Source of the DNA: Acidobacteriota bacterium | GTDB lineage: Bacteria > Acidobacteriota > Vicinamibacteria > Vicinamibacterales > CAVVIG01 | Direction: 5' to 3' | Assembly: GCA_003222455.1 (NCBI GenBank) | Contig: QHWF01000007.1 | Coordinates: 1-18,991, forward strand | DNA: 18,991 nt | In this document: piece by piece, positions 1 through 7,855 of the stretch | Layout: each line of letters opens with the position of its first letter | Position numbering within the stretch: position 1 is the first letter of the stretch | Translations under genes and position numbers: made by a program | The notes under the pieces: generated by a model | What the model was told of the DNA's origin: nothing | Databases searched by the model: none | Seen by the model: the letters and a program-made list of their open reading frames with translations, nothing else

Positions 1-2
1 TC

Positions 3-947
3 ACACCCGGGACGTGTGCGAACGGGGCGCCGATGGTGAAGAAGTTCACCGCGCGCGCGCACGGCAATCACAACCCCCAGCACGGCGGCCTGTTCTTCAT
101 GGCGCCCGACAACTGGCACCATCTCGAGGGCACGTATCCGCGCGCCGGCGTGTTCCGTCTGTATCTGTACGACGATTACACGAAGCCACTGCCGCGTGAT
201 CAGGTGCGGAAGACGACCGCGCGCCTCGTCCTGAAAGAGGCGTTCGATCCAGCGACCAGAACGGCGAAGGAGGAATTCGCCGTGCCGCTCGTGCCGGCGC
301 AGAACGGACGCTATCTCGAGGCCAGGGTCGGGAAGCTGCCGTTTCCGGCGCGGATGACAACGAAGATCAAATTCCAGCCGGCCGCGCCCGAGCACCGGTT
401 CGATTTCGCGTTTGCGGAATATTCGACGGTACCGGTGATGCCGCGAACGACCGGAAATGCCGCGGTACCGGCACCGGCGCCGGCGCCGGAAGCCGGCAAC
501 ACAGCGGGCACTCCGGCTCCGCGCAACGCTGTTTCCACTGCGGCATCGACGGCAGCCGTCGCGGCTCCGTCCGGCGGCGCCTCGTCGATCGGGATCGATC
601 CCGGCCTGGTTCCGCTGCCGGTCCCCGATACGGTTCCGGAAATACTCGCGCAGCTGGAGCAACGGACCGAACAGGTTCGCCGATTCATCGATCAGGGAGC
701 GTTCGCCAGCGTGTACGTGCCGGCGTTTCAGGCAAAGGACCTGGCGCTGGCTCTCGACGAGCGCACGAAAGATCTCGAGGCCGACGGCCGCCGCACGGTC
801 GATCCCGCAATCAAACGCCTGGTCCGATCGGCCTGGCTGCTCGACGCGTTCGGCGATCTCGGGAACAGGGAACACATCACGCAAGCGTTCGCGCAGTTCG
901 CAGCCGCCGTGAAGGAAGTTCAGGCGGCGTTCGCGGTGAAGAAATGA
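3..947 (+). CDS. Exported or envelope protein of unknown function, His-rich N-terminus (5' partial)
   Basis: The frame is open from base 3 with no stop before the first ATG at 33, so the gene probably begins outside the window. I do not recognise a named family. Near the visible start is a His-rich stretch with HGNHNPQHGG, then FFMAPDNWHHLEGT, then a predicted beta-rich segment (FRLYLYDD). This resembles small periplasmic metal- or ligand-binding domains that begin with a GG...H.E pattern, but that is only a resemblance. Roughly residues 145-190 (counted from the ATG at 33) form a low-complexity Pro/Ala linker. The C-terminal ~110 residues are predicted helical. The stop overlaps the ATG of the downstream cytochrome gene (ATGA), so the two are translationally coupled and probably act together in the periplasm, perhaps in copper or heme redox chemistry. 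The existence of the gene is secure; its function is open. Confidence 0.75.
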   Translation, partial: TPGTCANGAPMVKKFTARAHGNHNPQHGGLFFMAPDNWHHLEGTYPRAGVFRLYLYDDYTKPLPRDQVRKTTARLVLKEAFDPATRTAKEEFAVPLVPAQNGRYLEARVGKLPFPARMTTKIKFQPAAPEHRFDFAFAEYSTVPVMPRTTGNAAVPAPAPAPEAGNTAGTPAPRNAVSTAASTAAVAAPSGGASSIGIDPGLVPLPVPDTVPEILAQLEQRTEQVRRFIDQGAFASVYVPAFQAKDLALALDERTKDLEADGRRTVDPAIKRLVRSAWLLDAFGDLGNREHITQAFAQFAAAVKEVQAAFAVKK

Positions 948-2257
948 CCGTGGCAACTCTTCGGTTTGTGCTGTCCGGCGCACTGGTACTTGCGGTGCTC
1001 GTTGTGGCCGTCGGTCGCGGCGAGGCCCACAAAGCGATCACCTCGAAGTACACCTACAACAACGACGTGTTCCCGATTTTCCGGGATCGGTGCGCACCGT
1101 GCCATGTCGACAACGGCGTCGCGCCGATGTCACTCACGACTTACAAGGACGCGTATCCCTGGGCTGAATCGATTCGCGCCGAGCTCGTGGCCGGCCACAT
1201 GCCGCCCTGGAACGCGGAAGAAGGATTCGGGGATCTGAAGCACGCGCGCACGCTGACCGCGCGCGAGCTGGATGTGGTGCTCACGTGGGCAACCGGCGGC
1301 AACCCGCAGGGCGATGTCGATCAGAAGCTCCCGATGGTGACCCTGAAGAACGACTGGGCCATGGGGACGCCGGACCTGGCGCTGCAGATGCCCGCCGACG
1401 TCACGGTCCCGGCCGATGCGCTCGAAGCCACCCAGGAGCTCGTTCTTCCGACATCGATAACGGCACCGCGGTGGGTACGCGCGGTCGATCTGTTGCCGGG
1501 CACGCCCCGAATTGTGCGGAGCGCGGTCATTTATCTGAAGTCGACTGGATCCGGCGATCGAGATGGACCGCCCGCGCCCGAGCGTGTGCTGGCGTTGTGG
1601 CTGCCCGGTCACCAGCCTGAATCAGCGGAAGCGCGTACGGCGTTCCGGCTTCCGGCCGGCGCCGAGCTCGGCGTGCGCATCCACTACAAGAAGACCTGGC
1701 AGTTCGAGGGTCAGGCGATCGCCGATCGGAGCACGATCGGGCTGTACTTCGCACCAGAGAACGGCGCTCAGGAATTGTTGACGGTGCCGGTCACGTCGGC
1801 GGCGAGCGCAGTCAGTCGGGGCCAGAAGGTCACATTCAGCCGCACCATCGACAGCGATATGAAGGTGGTCGCGCTGCGGCCTGAACAGGTGCCGCCGAAC
1901 ATCAGCGTGCAGGTCGAAGCGGTCCGCCCCGACGGATCGCGGGCGCCGATGATCCGGTTGAACACACGGCCCGACTGGTCGCGGCGGTACTGGCTGGAGA
2001 ATCCAATCGAGCTGCCGCGCGGCAGCCGGATCGAAGTGGTCGCGGACCTCGAAAACCCGGACCTTCTGTCGGAGGCGTTTGGCGCCATCTCGCCGAGCCG
2101 GACGCCGCCCCCTGGCGGCCCGATCGAGGTGGTGATCAACGTGGTGGCGGCACACGGTCAGAGTGGAGCGCGTGACGCCAAGGGCAGAAAGGATCGCGAA
2201 TCTAGAGCGACCTCACGATCGAACGCAGAGAACGCAAAGAAAGACGGTGTTTCTTAG
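944..2257 (+). CDS. Exported mono-heme c-type cytochrome with PHM-like C-terminal domain
   Basis: Residues 1-28 form a signal peptide ending near GRGEA. A c-type heme site, CAPCH (C50, C53, H54), follows the typical NDVFPIFRDRC lead-in. Met86 in GHMPPW is a plausible distal ligand. The domain ends near WATGGNPQGD. This heme module is commonly fused to a copper type II ascorbate-dependent monooxygenase (PHM-like) domain. The remaining ~290 residues match that pattern in outline (ALWLPGHQP, then RIHYKK). However, the usual His-His copper pair is not seen: the equivalent place reads IVRSAVIYL, so copper catalysis is doubtful. The start overlaps the upstream stop by 4 nt. The last ~15 residues and the stop codon are encoded by an intergenic-type palindrome (2221-2280), so the polar tail is probably a recent extension. 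Confidence 0.8.
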   Translation: MTVATLRFVLSGALVLAVLVVAVGRGEAHKAITSKYTYNNDVFPIFRDRCAPCHVDNGVAPMSLTTYKDAYPWAESIRAELVAGHMPPWNAEEGFGDLKHARTLTARELDVVLTWATGGNPQGDVDQKLPMVTLKNDWAMGTPDLALQMPADVTVPADALEATQELVLPTSITAPRWVRAVDLLPGTPRIVRSAVIYLKSTGSGDRDGPPAPERVLALWLPGHQPESAEARTAFRLPAGAELGVRIHYKKTWQFEGQAIADRSTIGLYFAPENGAQELLTVPVTSAASAVSRGQKVTFSRTIDSDMKVVALRPEQVPPNISVQVEAVRPDGSRAPMIRLNTRPDWSRRYWLENPIELPRGSRIEVVADLENPDLLSEAFGAISPSRTPPPGGPIEVVINVVAAHGQSGARDAKGRKDRESRATSRSNAENAKKDGVS

Positions 2258-2280
2258 CGGCCTTCGCGGCCTTTGCGTTC
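2221..2280 (+). repeat. 9-bp-unit palindrome, copy R1
   Basis: The left arm is GAACGCAGA then GAACGCAAA. The centre is GACGGTGTTTCTT. The right arm is GCGGCCTTC, GCGGCCTTT, GCGTTC, which reverse-complements to the same kind of 9-bp units (GCAAAGGCC). The right arm differs from copy R2 by one base in about 34. It carries the stop codon of the cytochrome gene and lies in the gap between convergent genes (cytochrome + and scoB -). It could act as a bidirectional terminator, although no U-tract is seen. Confidence 0.85.
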
Positions 2281-2310
2281 AACGGTGGTGTTAGCTGCTC
2301 GGACACGGTC

Positions 2311-2958
2311 CTAGAAAACGCCGGGATCGGCCTCTACGAGAAGCTCCGCACCGGTGGCTTGAAGAACCTTGTCCACCGTCGTGTCCGACGCAATCTCTCG
2401 CAGCAGAAGGCCGCGCTCGCTGACCCCGATGACGGCAAGCTCCGTGACGATGAGGTGCACGACCTTCATGCCTGTGAGCGGCAGCGTGCACCGCTTCAGG
2501 ATTTTGGGACCGCCGTCCCTCGTCGTGTGCTCCATCGCCACGACGACGCGCCTGGCGCCGGCCACGAGGTCCATTGCGCCGCCCATCCCTTTCACCATCT
2601 TGCCGGGGATCGTCCAGTTGGCGAGATTGCCCCGCTCGTCGACCTGGAGCGCGCCCAGCACGGTGAGATCGATATGGCCGCCGCGGACCATCGCGAACGA
2701 GTCGGCGCTGTTGAAGTACGAGCAGCCGGGGATCTCGGTGACGGTCTCCTTGCCCGCATTGATCAAATCGGGATCGACTTCATCCTCGGCGGGAAACGGG
2801 CCGATGCCGAGAAGGCCGTTCTCGGAATGCAGGGTGATGTGCACGCCCGGTGGAATGTGATTCGCGACGAGCGTGGGCAGGCCGATGCCGAGGTTGACGT
2901 AGGCCCCGTCTACCAGCTCGCGCGCAACGCGCTTCACGATCCGGTCGCGAACATCCAT
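2311..2958 (-). CDS. scoB: 3-oxoacid (succinyl-CoA:3-ketoacid) CoA-transferase, subunit B
   Basis: This is the beta subunit of a class I CoA-transferase, which moves CoA between succinyl-CoA and a 3-oxoacid such as acetoacetate. Its 215 residues are the usual length. NLGIGLPTLVAN (22-33) and SENGLLG (45-51) are hallmark segments; Glu46 in SENG is the expected catalytic glutamate that forms the glutamyl-CoA thioester. GKMVKGMGGAMDLV and the C-terminal EADPGVF-type ending also fit. A Shine-Dalgarno-like GGAAGGA lies at 2966-2972 (minus strand), about 7 nt before the ATG. It follows scoA on the same strand, but with an unusually long 227-bp gap that holds repeat R2. Copies R1 and R2 sit on both sides of the gene in the same orientation. 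Confidence 0.95.
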   Translation of the reverse strand: MDVRDRIVKRVARELVDGAYVNLGIGLPTLVANHIPPGVHITLHSENGLLGIGPFPAEDEVDPDLINAGKETVTEIPGCSYFNSADSFAMVRGGHIDLTVLGALQVDERGNLANWTIPGKMVKGMGGAMDLVAGARRVVVAMEHTTRDGGPKILKRCTLPLTGMKVVHLIVTELAVIGVSERGLLLREIASDTTVDKVLQATGAELLVEADPGVF

Positions 2959-2991
2959 CTCACATTCCTTCCGCTAGAGAACGTCACAATC

Positions 2992-3060
2992 GAACGCAGA
3001 GGGCGCAAAGGGCGCAAAGTAAGACAGGATTTCTTTGCGGCCTTCGCGGCCTTTGCGTTC
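2992..3060 (+). repeat. 9-bp-unit palindrome, copy R2 (between scoA and scoB)
   Basis: The left arm is GAACGCAGA, GGGCGCAAA, GGGCGCAAA. The centre is GACAGGATTTCTT. The right arm is GCGGCCTTC, GCGGCCTTT, GCGTTC. The arms pair over about 30 bp with a few mismatches. It lies between the two CoA-transferase subunit genes, which are normally adjacent or overlapping. A further, weakly periodic stretch at about 3100-3178, with ACGAAG/CTTCGT units on both sides, may be a decayed palindrome of another unit type. Confidence 0.85.
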
Positions 3061-3185
3061 AACAGCGGACGTCGGCTTAGTCGGGCATGCTCCTGGGTAC
3101 TTTCACGACACGAAGCCCAGCGAATACATCCGCATACAAACGTGCGTCGTCTCTTCGAGTGTCTTCGTTCTTCGTCAGGAGCCGC

Positions 3186-3881
3186 TCACGGCTTGCGCGT
3201 CATCCTCCGCTCGATGCGCTTTTCGTAGTGTTTCCCCTCGAAGATGTGCTTCACGAAGATCCCGGGCGTGACGACGTGGTCGGGATCGATGTCGCCGGGC
3301 TCCACCAGGTGCTCCACTTCGGCGATGGTGACGTCGGCGGCGGTGGCCATCACCGGATTGAAGTTGCGGGCGGTCCGCCGGTACACGAGGTTGCCGACGC
3401 GATCGCCTTTCCACGCTTTCACGAAGGCGAAATCGGCGCGCAGCGGCCACTCCAGAACGCAGGCCTTTCCATCGATCGTGCGCGTTTCCTTGCCCTCGGC
3501 GACGAGCGTGCCATAGCCGGTCGGCGTGAAGAAGCCGCCGATGCCGGCGCCGCCGGCGCGAATCCGCTCCGCAAACGTCCCCTGCGGCACGAGCTCGACA
3601 TCGAGCTCGCCGGTCAGGAACTGCCGTTCGAACTCCTTGTTCTCGCCGACATAGGTCGAGATCATCTTCCGGACCTGCCGCGTTCTGAGCAGGATGCCGA
3701 TGCCGAAATCGTCCACGCCGGCGTTGTTGCTGATGACGGTGAGGTGTTTCGTCCCGCGACGGTGCAGCGCGGTGATGAGATTCTCCGGAATCCCGCACAG
3801 GCCGAAGCCGCCCATGAGAATGCTGGCGCCGTCCGGGATCGGGGCCACCGCCTCGTCCGCATTGGCCAGGACCTTGTTCAT
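3186..3881 (-). CDS. scoA: 3-oxoacid (succinyl-CoA:3-ketoacid) CoA-transferase, subunit A
   Basis: This is the alpha subunit of the same heterodimer. The protein is 231 residues from the ATG at 3881 (MNKVLANADEAV), the usual length. It shows the family segment MGGFGLCGIPENLI near residues 22-35, then GIGGFFTPTGYGT and a C-terminal VTPGIFVKHI. The open frame continues upstream to 4211, but that extension is a translation of a REP-like palindrome and a GC-rich gap (it reads RRADLQVRPVEYRS just before the true Met), so I reject the longer start. No Shine-Dalgarno sequence is visible; TAGAAT lies 8 nt before the ATG, as expected for a leaderless transcript. With scoB it would activate or degrade 3-oxoacids, linking to acyl-CoA catabolism. 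Confidence 0.95.
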   Translation of the reverse strand: MNKVLANADEAVAPIPDGASILMGGFGLCGIPENLITALHRRGTKHLTVISNNAGVDDFGIGILLRTRQVRKMISTYVGENKEFERQFLTGELDVELVPQGTFAERIRAGGAGIGGFFTPTGYGTLVAEGKETRTIDGKACVLEWPLRADFAFVKAWKGDRVGNLVYRRTARNFNPVMATAADVTIAEVEHLVEPGDIDPDHVVTPGIFVKHIFEGKHYEKRIERRMTRKP

Positions 3882-3889
3882 CGATCGGT

Positions 3890-3895
3890 ATTCTA
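3890..3895 (-). promoter_or_regulatory. Candidate -10 box of scoA (leaderless type)
   Basis: TAGAAT on the minus strand ends 8 nt before the scoA ATG. This would place the transcript start at or next to the start codon. The region where a -35 box would lie falls inside the degenerate REP palindrome at 3900-3922. Confidence 0.4.
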
Positions 3896-3899
3896 CCGG

Positions 3900-3922
3900 G
3901 CGGACCTGAAGGTCTGCACGAC
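3900..3922 (-). repeat. Degenerate GTAG-type REP hairpin
   Basis: On the minus strand it reads GTCGT then GCAGACC-TTCA-GGTCCGC, matching the REP hairpin at 16407 apart from GTCG in place of GTAG and one arm mismatch. A second diverged half (GGTCCAGACCTGCC) follows at 3926-3939. It lies immediately upstream of scoA. Confidence 0.6.
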
Positions 3923-4362
3923 GACGGTCCAGACCTGCCCGGCGGGCGTGAACATCCGACCGAATCACATTAGCCTCTCGCGGGTGGCCGCGAACGGGGC
4001 GCCTCGGCACCCCAACGCGGGTGCCGCGTTGGGGACCCCGCCCCGCCGGGCGCGGAGGCGTCAGCCGTGACAAGCGCTTTTCGCCGAGCACCCCCGGGGT
4101 CCCCGCCGGCGGATTTAGCGCGGTGGGGTGGCTCGGACGGGGCTGTTCGCGGGCAGGACCCGCCACGGCTAATGCTGAGAGCCCAACAGAGGTCGCGCGG
4201 CACAGCGGCATCGAACGGGCAGAACGTCGTCGCGCGCGGACGGTTTTCCAGGAACTTACGCAGCGGGCACTCTCTGATGTCGTGCGTCGCGATCAGATCG
4301 CGTCGTCGCTGCGGACTCAAATGTAGAAACTCAACTGCAGGCCTTTAGCCCTGCCGTGTAAG
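3923..4362. other. GC-rich structured intergenic region between divergent scoA and the MoxR gene
   Basis: I see no convincing gene here. There is a perfect 11-bp-arm hairpin at 4010-4034 (CCCCAACGCGG-GTG-CCGCGTTGGGG). A second strong stem pairs 4084-4094 with 4125-4136 (CCGAGCACCCC with GGGGTGGCTCGG, one bulge). Palindromic GGGGACCCC and GGGGTCCCC blocks lie at 4031 and 4095. The short open frames across it are proline/arginine-rich and look like by-products of GC content. The stretch 4140-4350 is unremarkable. It could be a structured RNA, a decayed mobile repeat or a promoter region. Confidence 0.5.
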
Positions 4363-4364
4363 AT
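4359..4364 (+). promoter_or_regulatory. Candidate -10 box upstream of the MoxR-led operon
   Basis: TAAGAT lies 10 nt before the second in-frame ATG (4375) and overlaps the first ATG (4363). There is no Shine-Dalgarno sequence. If it is used, 4375 is the real start. Confidence 0.25.
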
Positions 4365-5415
4365 GTCACTCTCCATGCACGCAGATCTCGAGGAAGCCAT
4401 TCGTTTTCACGAAGAGATTGTGGCCGAAGGCAGCAAGGCGCTGGTCGGCTACGATACAGCCAAGGCCCTCGCCAACGTCGTGCTCATGTCGGAGATCCCG
4501 ACGACCTACGACAAGAAGGAGCAGCGGCAGGTGAACGCCGGCAACCTGCTGCTGCGTGGCGTCCCGGGCGTCGGCAAGACGTTCTTCGGCGTCATCCTGG
4601 CCGCGATCAGCAACGCCAAATTCGTGCGCCTGCAGGGCCGCGCCGACCTGCAGCCGACCGAGGTCGTCGGCTTTCAGATGATCAACCCGGCCACCGGCGA
4701 ACTGATGACCGAGTTCGGCCCGCTCGCCAACGCCGAAGTCATCCTGCTGGACGAAATCAACCGCATTCCGCTCAAATCCCAGAGCGCGTTTCTCGAGGGG
4801 CTCCAGGACCGCACCGTCACGCTCGGCCATACGACGTACGAGCTGCCGGCGTTCAGTTTCGCCATCGCCACCATGAACCCGGTGGAGCTCGGACAGGGCA
4901 CGTTCCCGCTGTCGGAGGCGGCAACCGATCGGTTCGCGATCATGGTGAACATCGGCTATCTGCCGCCCGAAGAAGAAGCCAAGCTGGTGCACTTCGATTT
5001 CAAGCGGGTGAAACTGAACGCGCTGATAACGAAGGAGCGGATCATCCAGCTTCGAGGCGCGATCAACGCGCAGGTCTACCTGCACGAGCGCCTCGCCACC
5101 TACATCCAGCGCCTCGTCGCTGCCACGCGTCCGTTCAATCCGGACACCGATTGGCACACGCATTCACCGTCGGAGCTCGTCGAGCACGGCGTCGATCTGG
5201 GCGCATCGCCGCGTGCGATCATCTGTTGGGGGCGGCTGGCCAAGGTCTGGACGCTTCTGGTCCGCCGGCGCACCGAGGTCTATCCGGAGGACATTCAGGA
5301 CCTGGCGACCTACGTGCTCGGCCACCGGATCTGGCTTGGTCCGCACGCGGCGAGCCACGGCCTGACGACGGATAGCGTGATTCGAGACGTGATCGACCGG
5401 GTACCGATTCCGTAG
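4363..5415 (+). CDS. MoxR-family AAA+ ATPase (MxaR-like)
   Basis: This cytoplasmic ATPase belongs to the MoxR family, chaperone-like AAA+ proteins that usually work with VWA proteins encoded beside them. Walker A is GVPGVGKT (66-73). Walker B is VILLDEIN (126-133). The sensor 1 region is ATMNPVELGQGTFPLSEA (169-186) with a likely arginine finger in ATDRF (187-191). At 350 residues the length is typical. An alternative start at 4375 would remove four residues and fits the upstream TAAGAT better. It leads a run of six same-strand genes ordered as mxaR-S-A-C-K-L of methylotrophs, where the products help mature methanol dehydrogenase. The family assignment is firm; the MxaR role is inferred from context. 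Confidence 0.92.
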   Translation: MSLSMHADLEEAIRFHEEIVAEGSKALVGYDTAKALANVVLMSEIPTTYDKKEQRQVNAGNLLLRGVPGVGKTFFGVILAAISNAKFVRLQGRADLQPTEVVGFQMINPATGELMTEFGPLANAEVILLDEINRIPLKSQSAFLEGLQDRTVTLGHTTYELPAFSFAIATMNPVELGQGTFPLSEAATDRFAIMVNIGYLPPEEEAKLVHFDFKRVKLNALITKERIIQLRGAINAQVYLHERLATYIQRLVAATRPFNPDTDWHTHSPSELVEHGVDLGASPRAIICWGRLAKVWTLLVRRRTEVYPEDIQDLATYVLGHRIWLGPHAASHGLTTDSVIRDVIDRVPIP

Positions 5416-5562
5416 ACATGAGAGAATGTCGAAACAGCCATCATTCGCAGATCACTCACCATCCCTCGATGCGTCGAGGGCCTCACGGTCGCTCCGGGCC
5501 GCGTCGAAGGGCGACGAAGCCCGGGGTCACTGACAGCTGCACGGCAACGAGGCTCAGAGCTG
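5416..5562. other. Intergenic gap with a hairpin between the MoxR and DUF58 genes
   Basis: This 147-bp gap holds a 7-bp-arm hairpin at 5463-5480 (CCCTCGA-TGCG-TCGAGGG). It is the widest gap in the six-gene run. No U-tract follows, so a terminator is unlikely. The preceding CATCATTCGCAGATCACTCACCATCCC looks like weak short tandem units, but I could not make a firm case. Confidence 0.4.
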
Positions 5563-6483
5563 ATGCGGACGCGCGAAACCGACGTCGAACCGTTCGTGAA
5601 CCTGGCGGAGCTGACCGAAATCGAGCTGCTCATCCTGAAACGGATGCGCGAGTTCACCATCGGCGAGCACCGGAGTGTGTTTCACGGACATGGCTTCGAC
5701 CTGGTGGGTCTTCGCGACTGGCATCCGGGCGATCGTCTGAACCAGGTGGACTGGGCGCAGTCGTCGCTCACCAATTTCAGCCCGATGGTGGTGCGCGATT
5801 TCCAGCAGCCGAGCACTGCCGCGGTCATCGCGGTCGCGGACGGATCGCTGTCCACGCGGTGCGGGATCGACGGCGTGCCGATTGCCGCCGCCATTGCGCG
5901 ATCGATTGGGACCATCGGCATGTCGGCGGTGTTTTTTCAGGACATGTTCGGCCTCATTACCTTCGGGCCGGACTTCGAGCAGCTCGCCGCCGTCCGCCCC
6001 CGCATCGGCAAGAACCAGGTGATTCACTGCCTCGAGGCGTACCAGTTCGAAACCGGGCTCCAGCCGTTGAAGCGTGCCGATTCGTTGAGCATGACGCTCG
6101 CCGGGTTCATGCGGAAGACGTCGCTCGTGCCGGTCATTTCGGACTTCCTGTTCGACAACCCGGGCGAAATCCTGAACGAGCTCGCCGAGCTCAATTCGGC
6201 CCACGACGTGTTCGTCGTGTTGATCGACAGCGCCTTCGCGTTCGAGCTGCCGCCCGTGTCGGCCGGCTGGATCGAGGCCTTCGACGTCGAAACCGGCCGC
6301 GCCCGGGTGATGTCGCGGGGATCGATGCGTGCCCTGGCGCGCCGCACGCGCGAATGGCAGGACCAGGTGGCGAAGTTGGCGAAGGATCGCGACCTCGACG
6401 TCCTGCGGATCGGCGTGAACGAGCTGGAGACGGCGATCGCGCTCAGTGAATTCATCGCTGAACGCCGGTTGCGGAAGGTCTGA
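5563..6483 (+). CDS. DUF58-family protein (MxaS-like)
   Basis: The protein has 306 residues and no membrane segment or signal peptide. The DUF58 signature is clear: RDWHPGDRLNQVDW at residues 51-64. The C-terminal half has a VWA-like fold pattern (VPVISDFLFDN, then DVFVVLIDSA) without a full metal site. DUF58 proteins are nearly always encoded after a MoxR ATPase and are thought to be its partner. In methylotrophs the equivalent gene is mxaS. The start at 5563 has only a weak GAGG about 10 nt upstream. The long gap before it suggests either read-through from the MoxR gene or its own promoter. Confidence 0.88.
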   Translation: MRTRETDVEPFVNLAELTEIELLILKRMREFTIGEHRSVFHGHGFDLVGLRDWHPGDRLNQVDWAQSSLTNFSPMVVRDFQQPSTAAVIAVADGSLSTRCGIDGVPIAAAIARSIGTIGMSAVFFQDMFGLITFGPDFEQLAAVRPRIGKNQVIHCLEAYQFETGLQPLKRADSLSMTLAGFMRKTSLVPVISDFLFDNPGEILNELAELNSAHDVFVVLIDSAFAFELPPVSAGWIEAFDVETGRARVMSRGSMRALARRTREWQDQVAKLAKDRDLDVLRIGVNELETAIALSEFIAERRLRKV

Positions 6484-6553
6484 CGCGCGGCGGATCCGGG
6501 GGAGGCCGTGGTCAGACACGCAGCGGGACGGCTCAAACTATGGAAAATGTCGA

Positions 6554-7855
6554 ATGTTAGCCAACTTTCGCACGCTGGTGACATGGCCGCGCCGTTCGGT
6601 GATTGAGTGGGGCGCCACGCTCGTGGTCGCGACCGCGTGCGTCGCGCCGGCATCGGCGCAGAACGTGGAAACCGATCCGATTCAGTGCTGGTGGCGCACC
6701 AGCGCCGGCGCCGTGCGCGCCGGCGAGGCCTTCTCCGTCGTGCTGACCTGCGCCGTGGTCGAGAACGACACCGCGAAGGTCGTCGTCGATCAGGCGAAGC
6801 TCGAGCCGTCGGTCGTCCAGTTTGTCCCGTTCGAGGTCGTCCCGGCGGGCAGCTCCCACGGCGCGGACCTGCGGGCGGATCAGCGCCGCTTCTTCCAATA
6901 CGAATACCGGCTCCGCCTCGTCGCGGACAATCTGTTCGGGAAGGACGTCGCGCTGCCGGAAACGAAACTCTCGTATCACGTCCAGAGCCAGGTGGCTCAG
7001 GCCGCGGCCATCCAGGGGCGCGATCAGTCCTACGTGTTGCCGCCCCTCTCGATTCGTGTGCTGTCGCTGGTCCCGACAACCGCCAGCGACATCCGCGACG
7101 GCACGATTGAGACGTTCTCGGACATCGATCGGCGCGGCTTCCGCGCCAGCGTGCTCGTCGTGGTTGGCGGCGTGCTGTTCGGGCTCGCCGGCTTGATGGC
7201 GCTGCTCGCGCTCGTGCGCCTGGTGGCCCGTTTTCAGAAACCGTCGGCGGCAACGAGCCGGCTCGTGTCGGACGGCGCCATTCTGCGCGCCGTGGGACGC
7301 GAGCTGCGCACGGTGCAACGCGCACGCGAGGACGGCGGATGGACGCCGGGCCTGGCCGGACGAGCCCTCGGCGCGCTCCGGATTGCCGCCGCTTACGCGC
7401 TCGGCCGGCACGTCGCGCGAACCCTGATTCAGGAGCCCGTCGACACGCATCAGGGCGTCGTGGTCGGTCACCTGCCGCCGGTCGCGGTTCGTCCGTGGAC
7501 GGTCGCCAATCAGGTGCTCGACGGACAGTTGACCGTGTATGCCGGGTGGCCGAAGCGAAGACCGATCGCGATCTCGGCGCCGATCACGCCGCAGGGCCTG
7601 GCGTATCAGATCGCCCGCGGCAACAACCCGGCGAAGCGCGCGGTGATGCTCGAAACCTTCGAACAGGCGTTGACGCGGTTCACGACGGCCCAGTACGGAC
7701 GCGAGGCCGCGGTTGACGATGCCGCGCTCGACGATTCGCTGGCAGCGGCATCCCGCGCGCTGACGCCACTGAAAATCGATCAGACCTGGCTGATGAAACG
7801 CCTGTCGCGCGGGCGCGCGGCGCCCGAGGTCGAGAGCCGCGCGTGGTCCCGATAA
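6554..7855 (+). CDS. Exported protein with a single membrane anchor, MxaA-position
   Basis: I chose the ATG at 6554 because it gives a clean signal peptide (about residues 1-36, ending APASAQ). The frame opens further upstream, but only by overlapping the DUF58 gene. The mature N-terminal ~160 residues are predicted beta-rich and periplasmic, with Cys45 and Cys66 able to form a disulfide. A membrane helix spans about 199-222 (VLVVVGGVLFGLAGLMALLAL). The C-terminal ~210 residues would be cytoplasmic, where they could meet the MoxR/DUF58 pair. The position and topology are those of MxaA. The C-terminal sequence does not obviously match it, so homology is unproven. The stop overlaps the next gene's GTG by 13 nt. 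Confidence 0.8.
   Translation: MLANFRTLVTWPRRSVIEWGATLVVATACVAPASAQNVETDPIQCWWRTSAGAVRAGEAFSVVLTCAVVENDTAKVVVDQAKLEPSVVQFVPFEVVPAGSSHGADLRADQRRFFQYEYRLRLVADNLFGKDVALPETKLSYHVQSQVAQAAAIQGRDQSYVLPPLSIRVLSLVPTTASDIRDGTIETFSDIDRRGFRASVLVVVGGVLFGLAGLMALLALVRLVARFQKPSAATSRLVSDGAILRAVGRELRTVQRAREDGGWTPGLAGRALGALRIAAAYALGRHVARTLIQEPVDTHQGVVVGHLPPVAVRPWTVANQVLDGQLTVYAGWPKRRPIAISAPITPQGLAYQIARGNNPAKRAVMLETFEQALTRFTTAQYGREAAVDDAALDDSLAAASRALTPLKIDQTWLMKRLSRGRAAPEVESRAWSR

Noticed and set aside
2359..3228. Long plus-strand open frame opposite scoB and scoA
   Set aside because: It is antisense to two well-recognised enzyme genes, runs across repeat R2 and has no family features.
3882..4211. Longer N-terminus for scoA, open to 4211
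   Set aside because: The extra 110 residues are a translation of a REP-like palindrome and a GC-rich gap. The family's normal N-terminus begins at the Met at 3881.
6024..7325. Long minus-strand open frame opposite the DUF58 and MxaA-position genes
   Set aside because: It is extremely Arg/Pro-rich, as expected of antisense frames in high-GC coding DNA, and the plus strand has better-supported genes.
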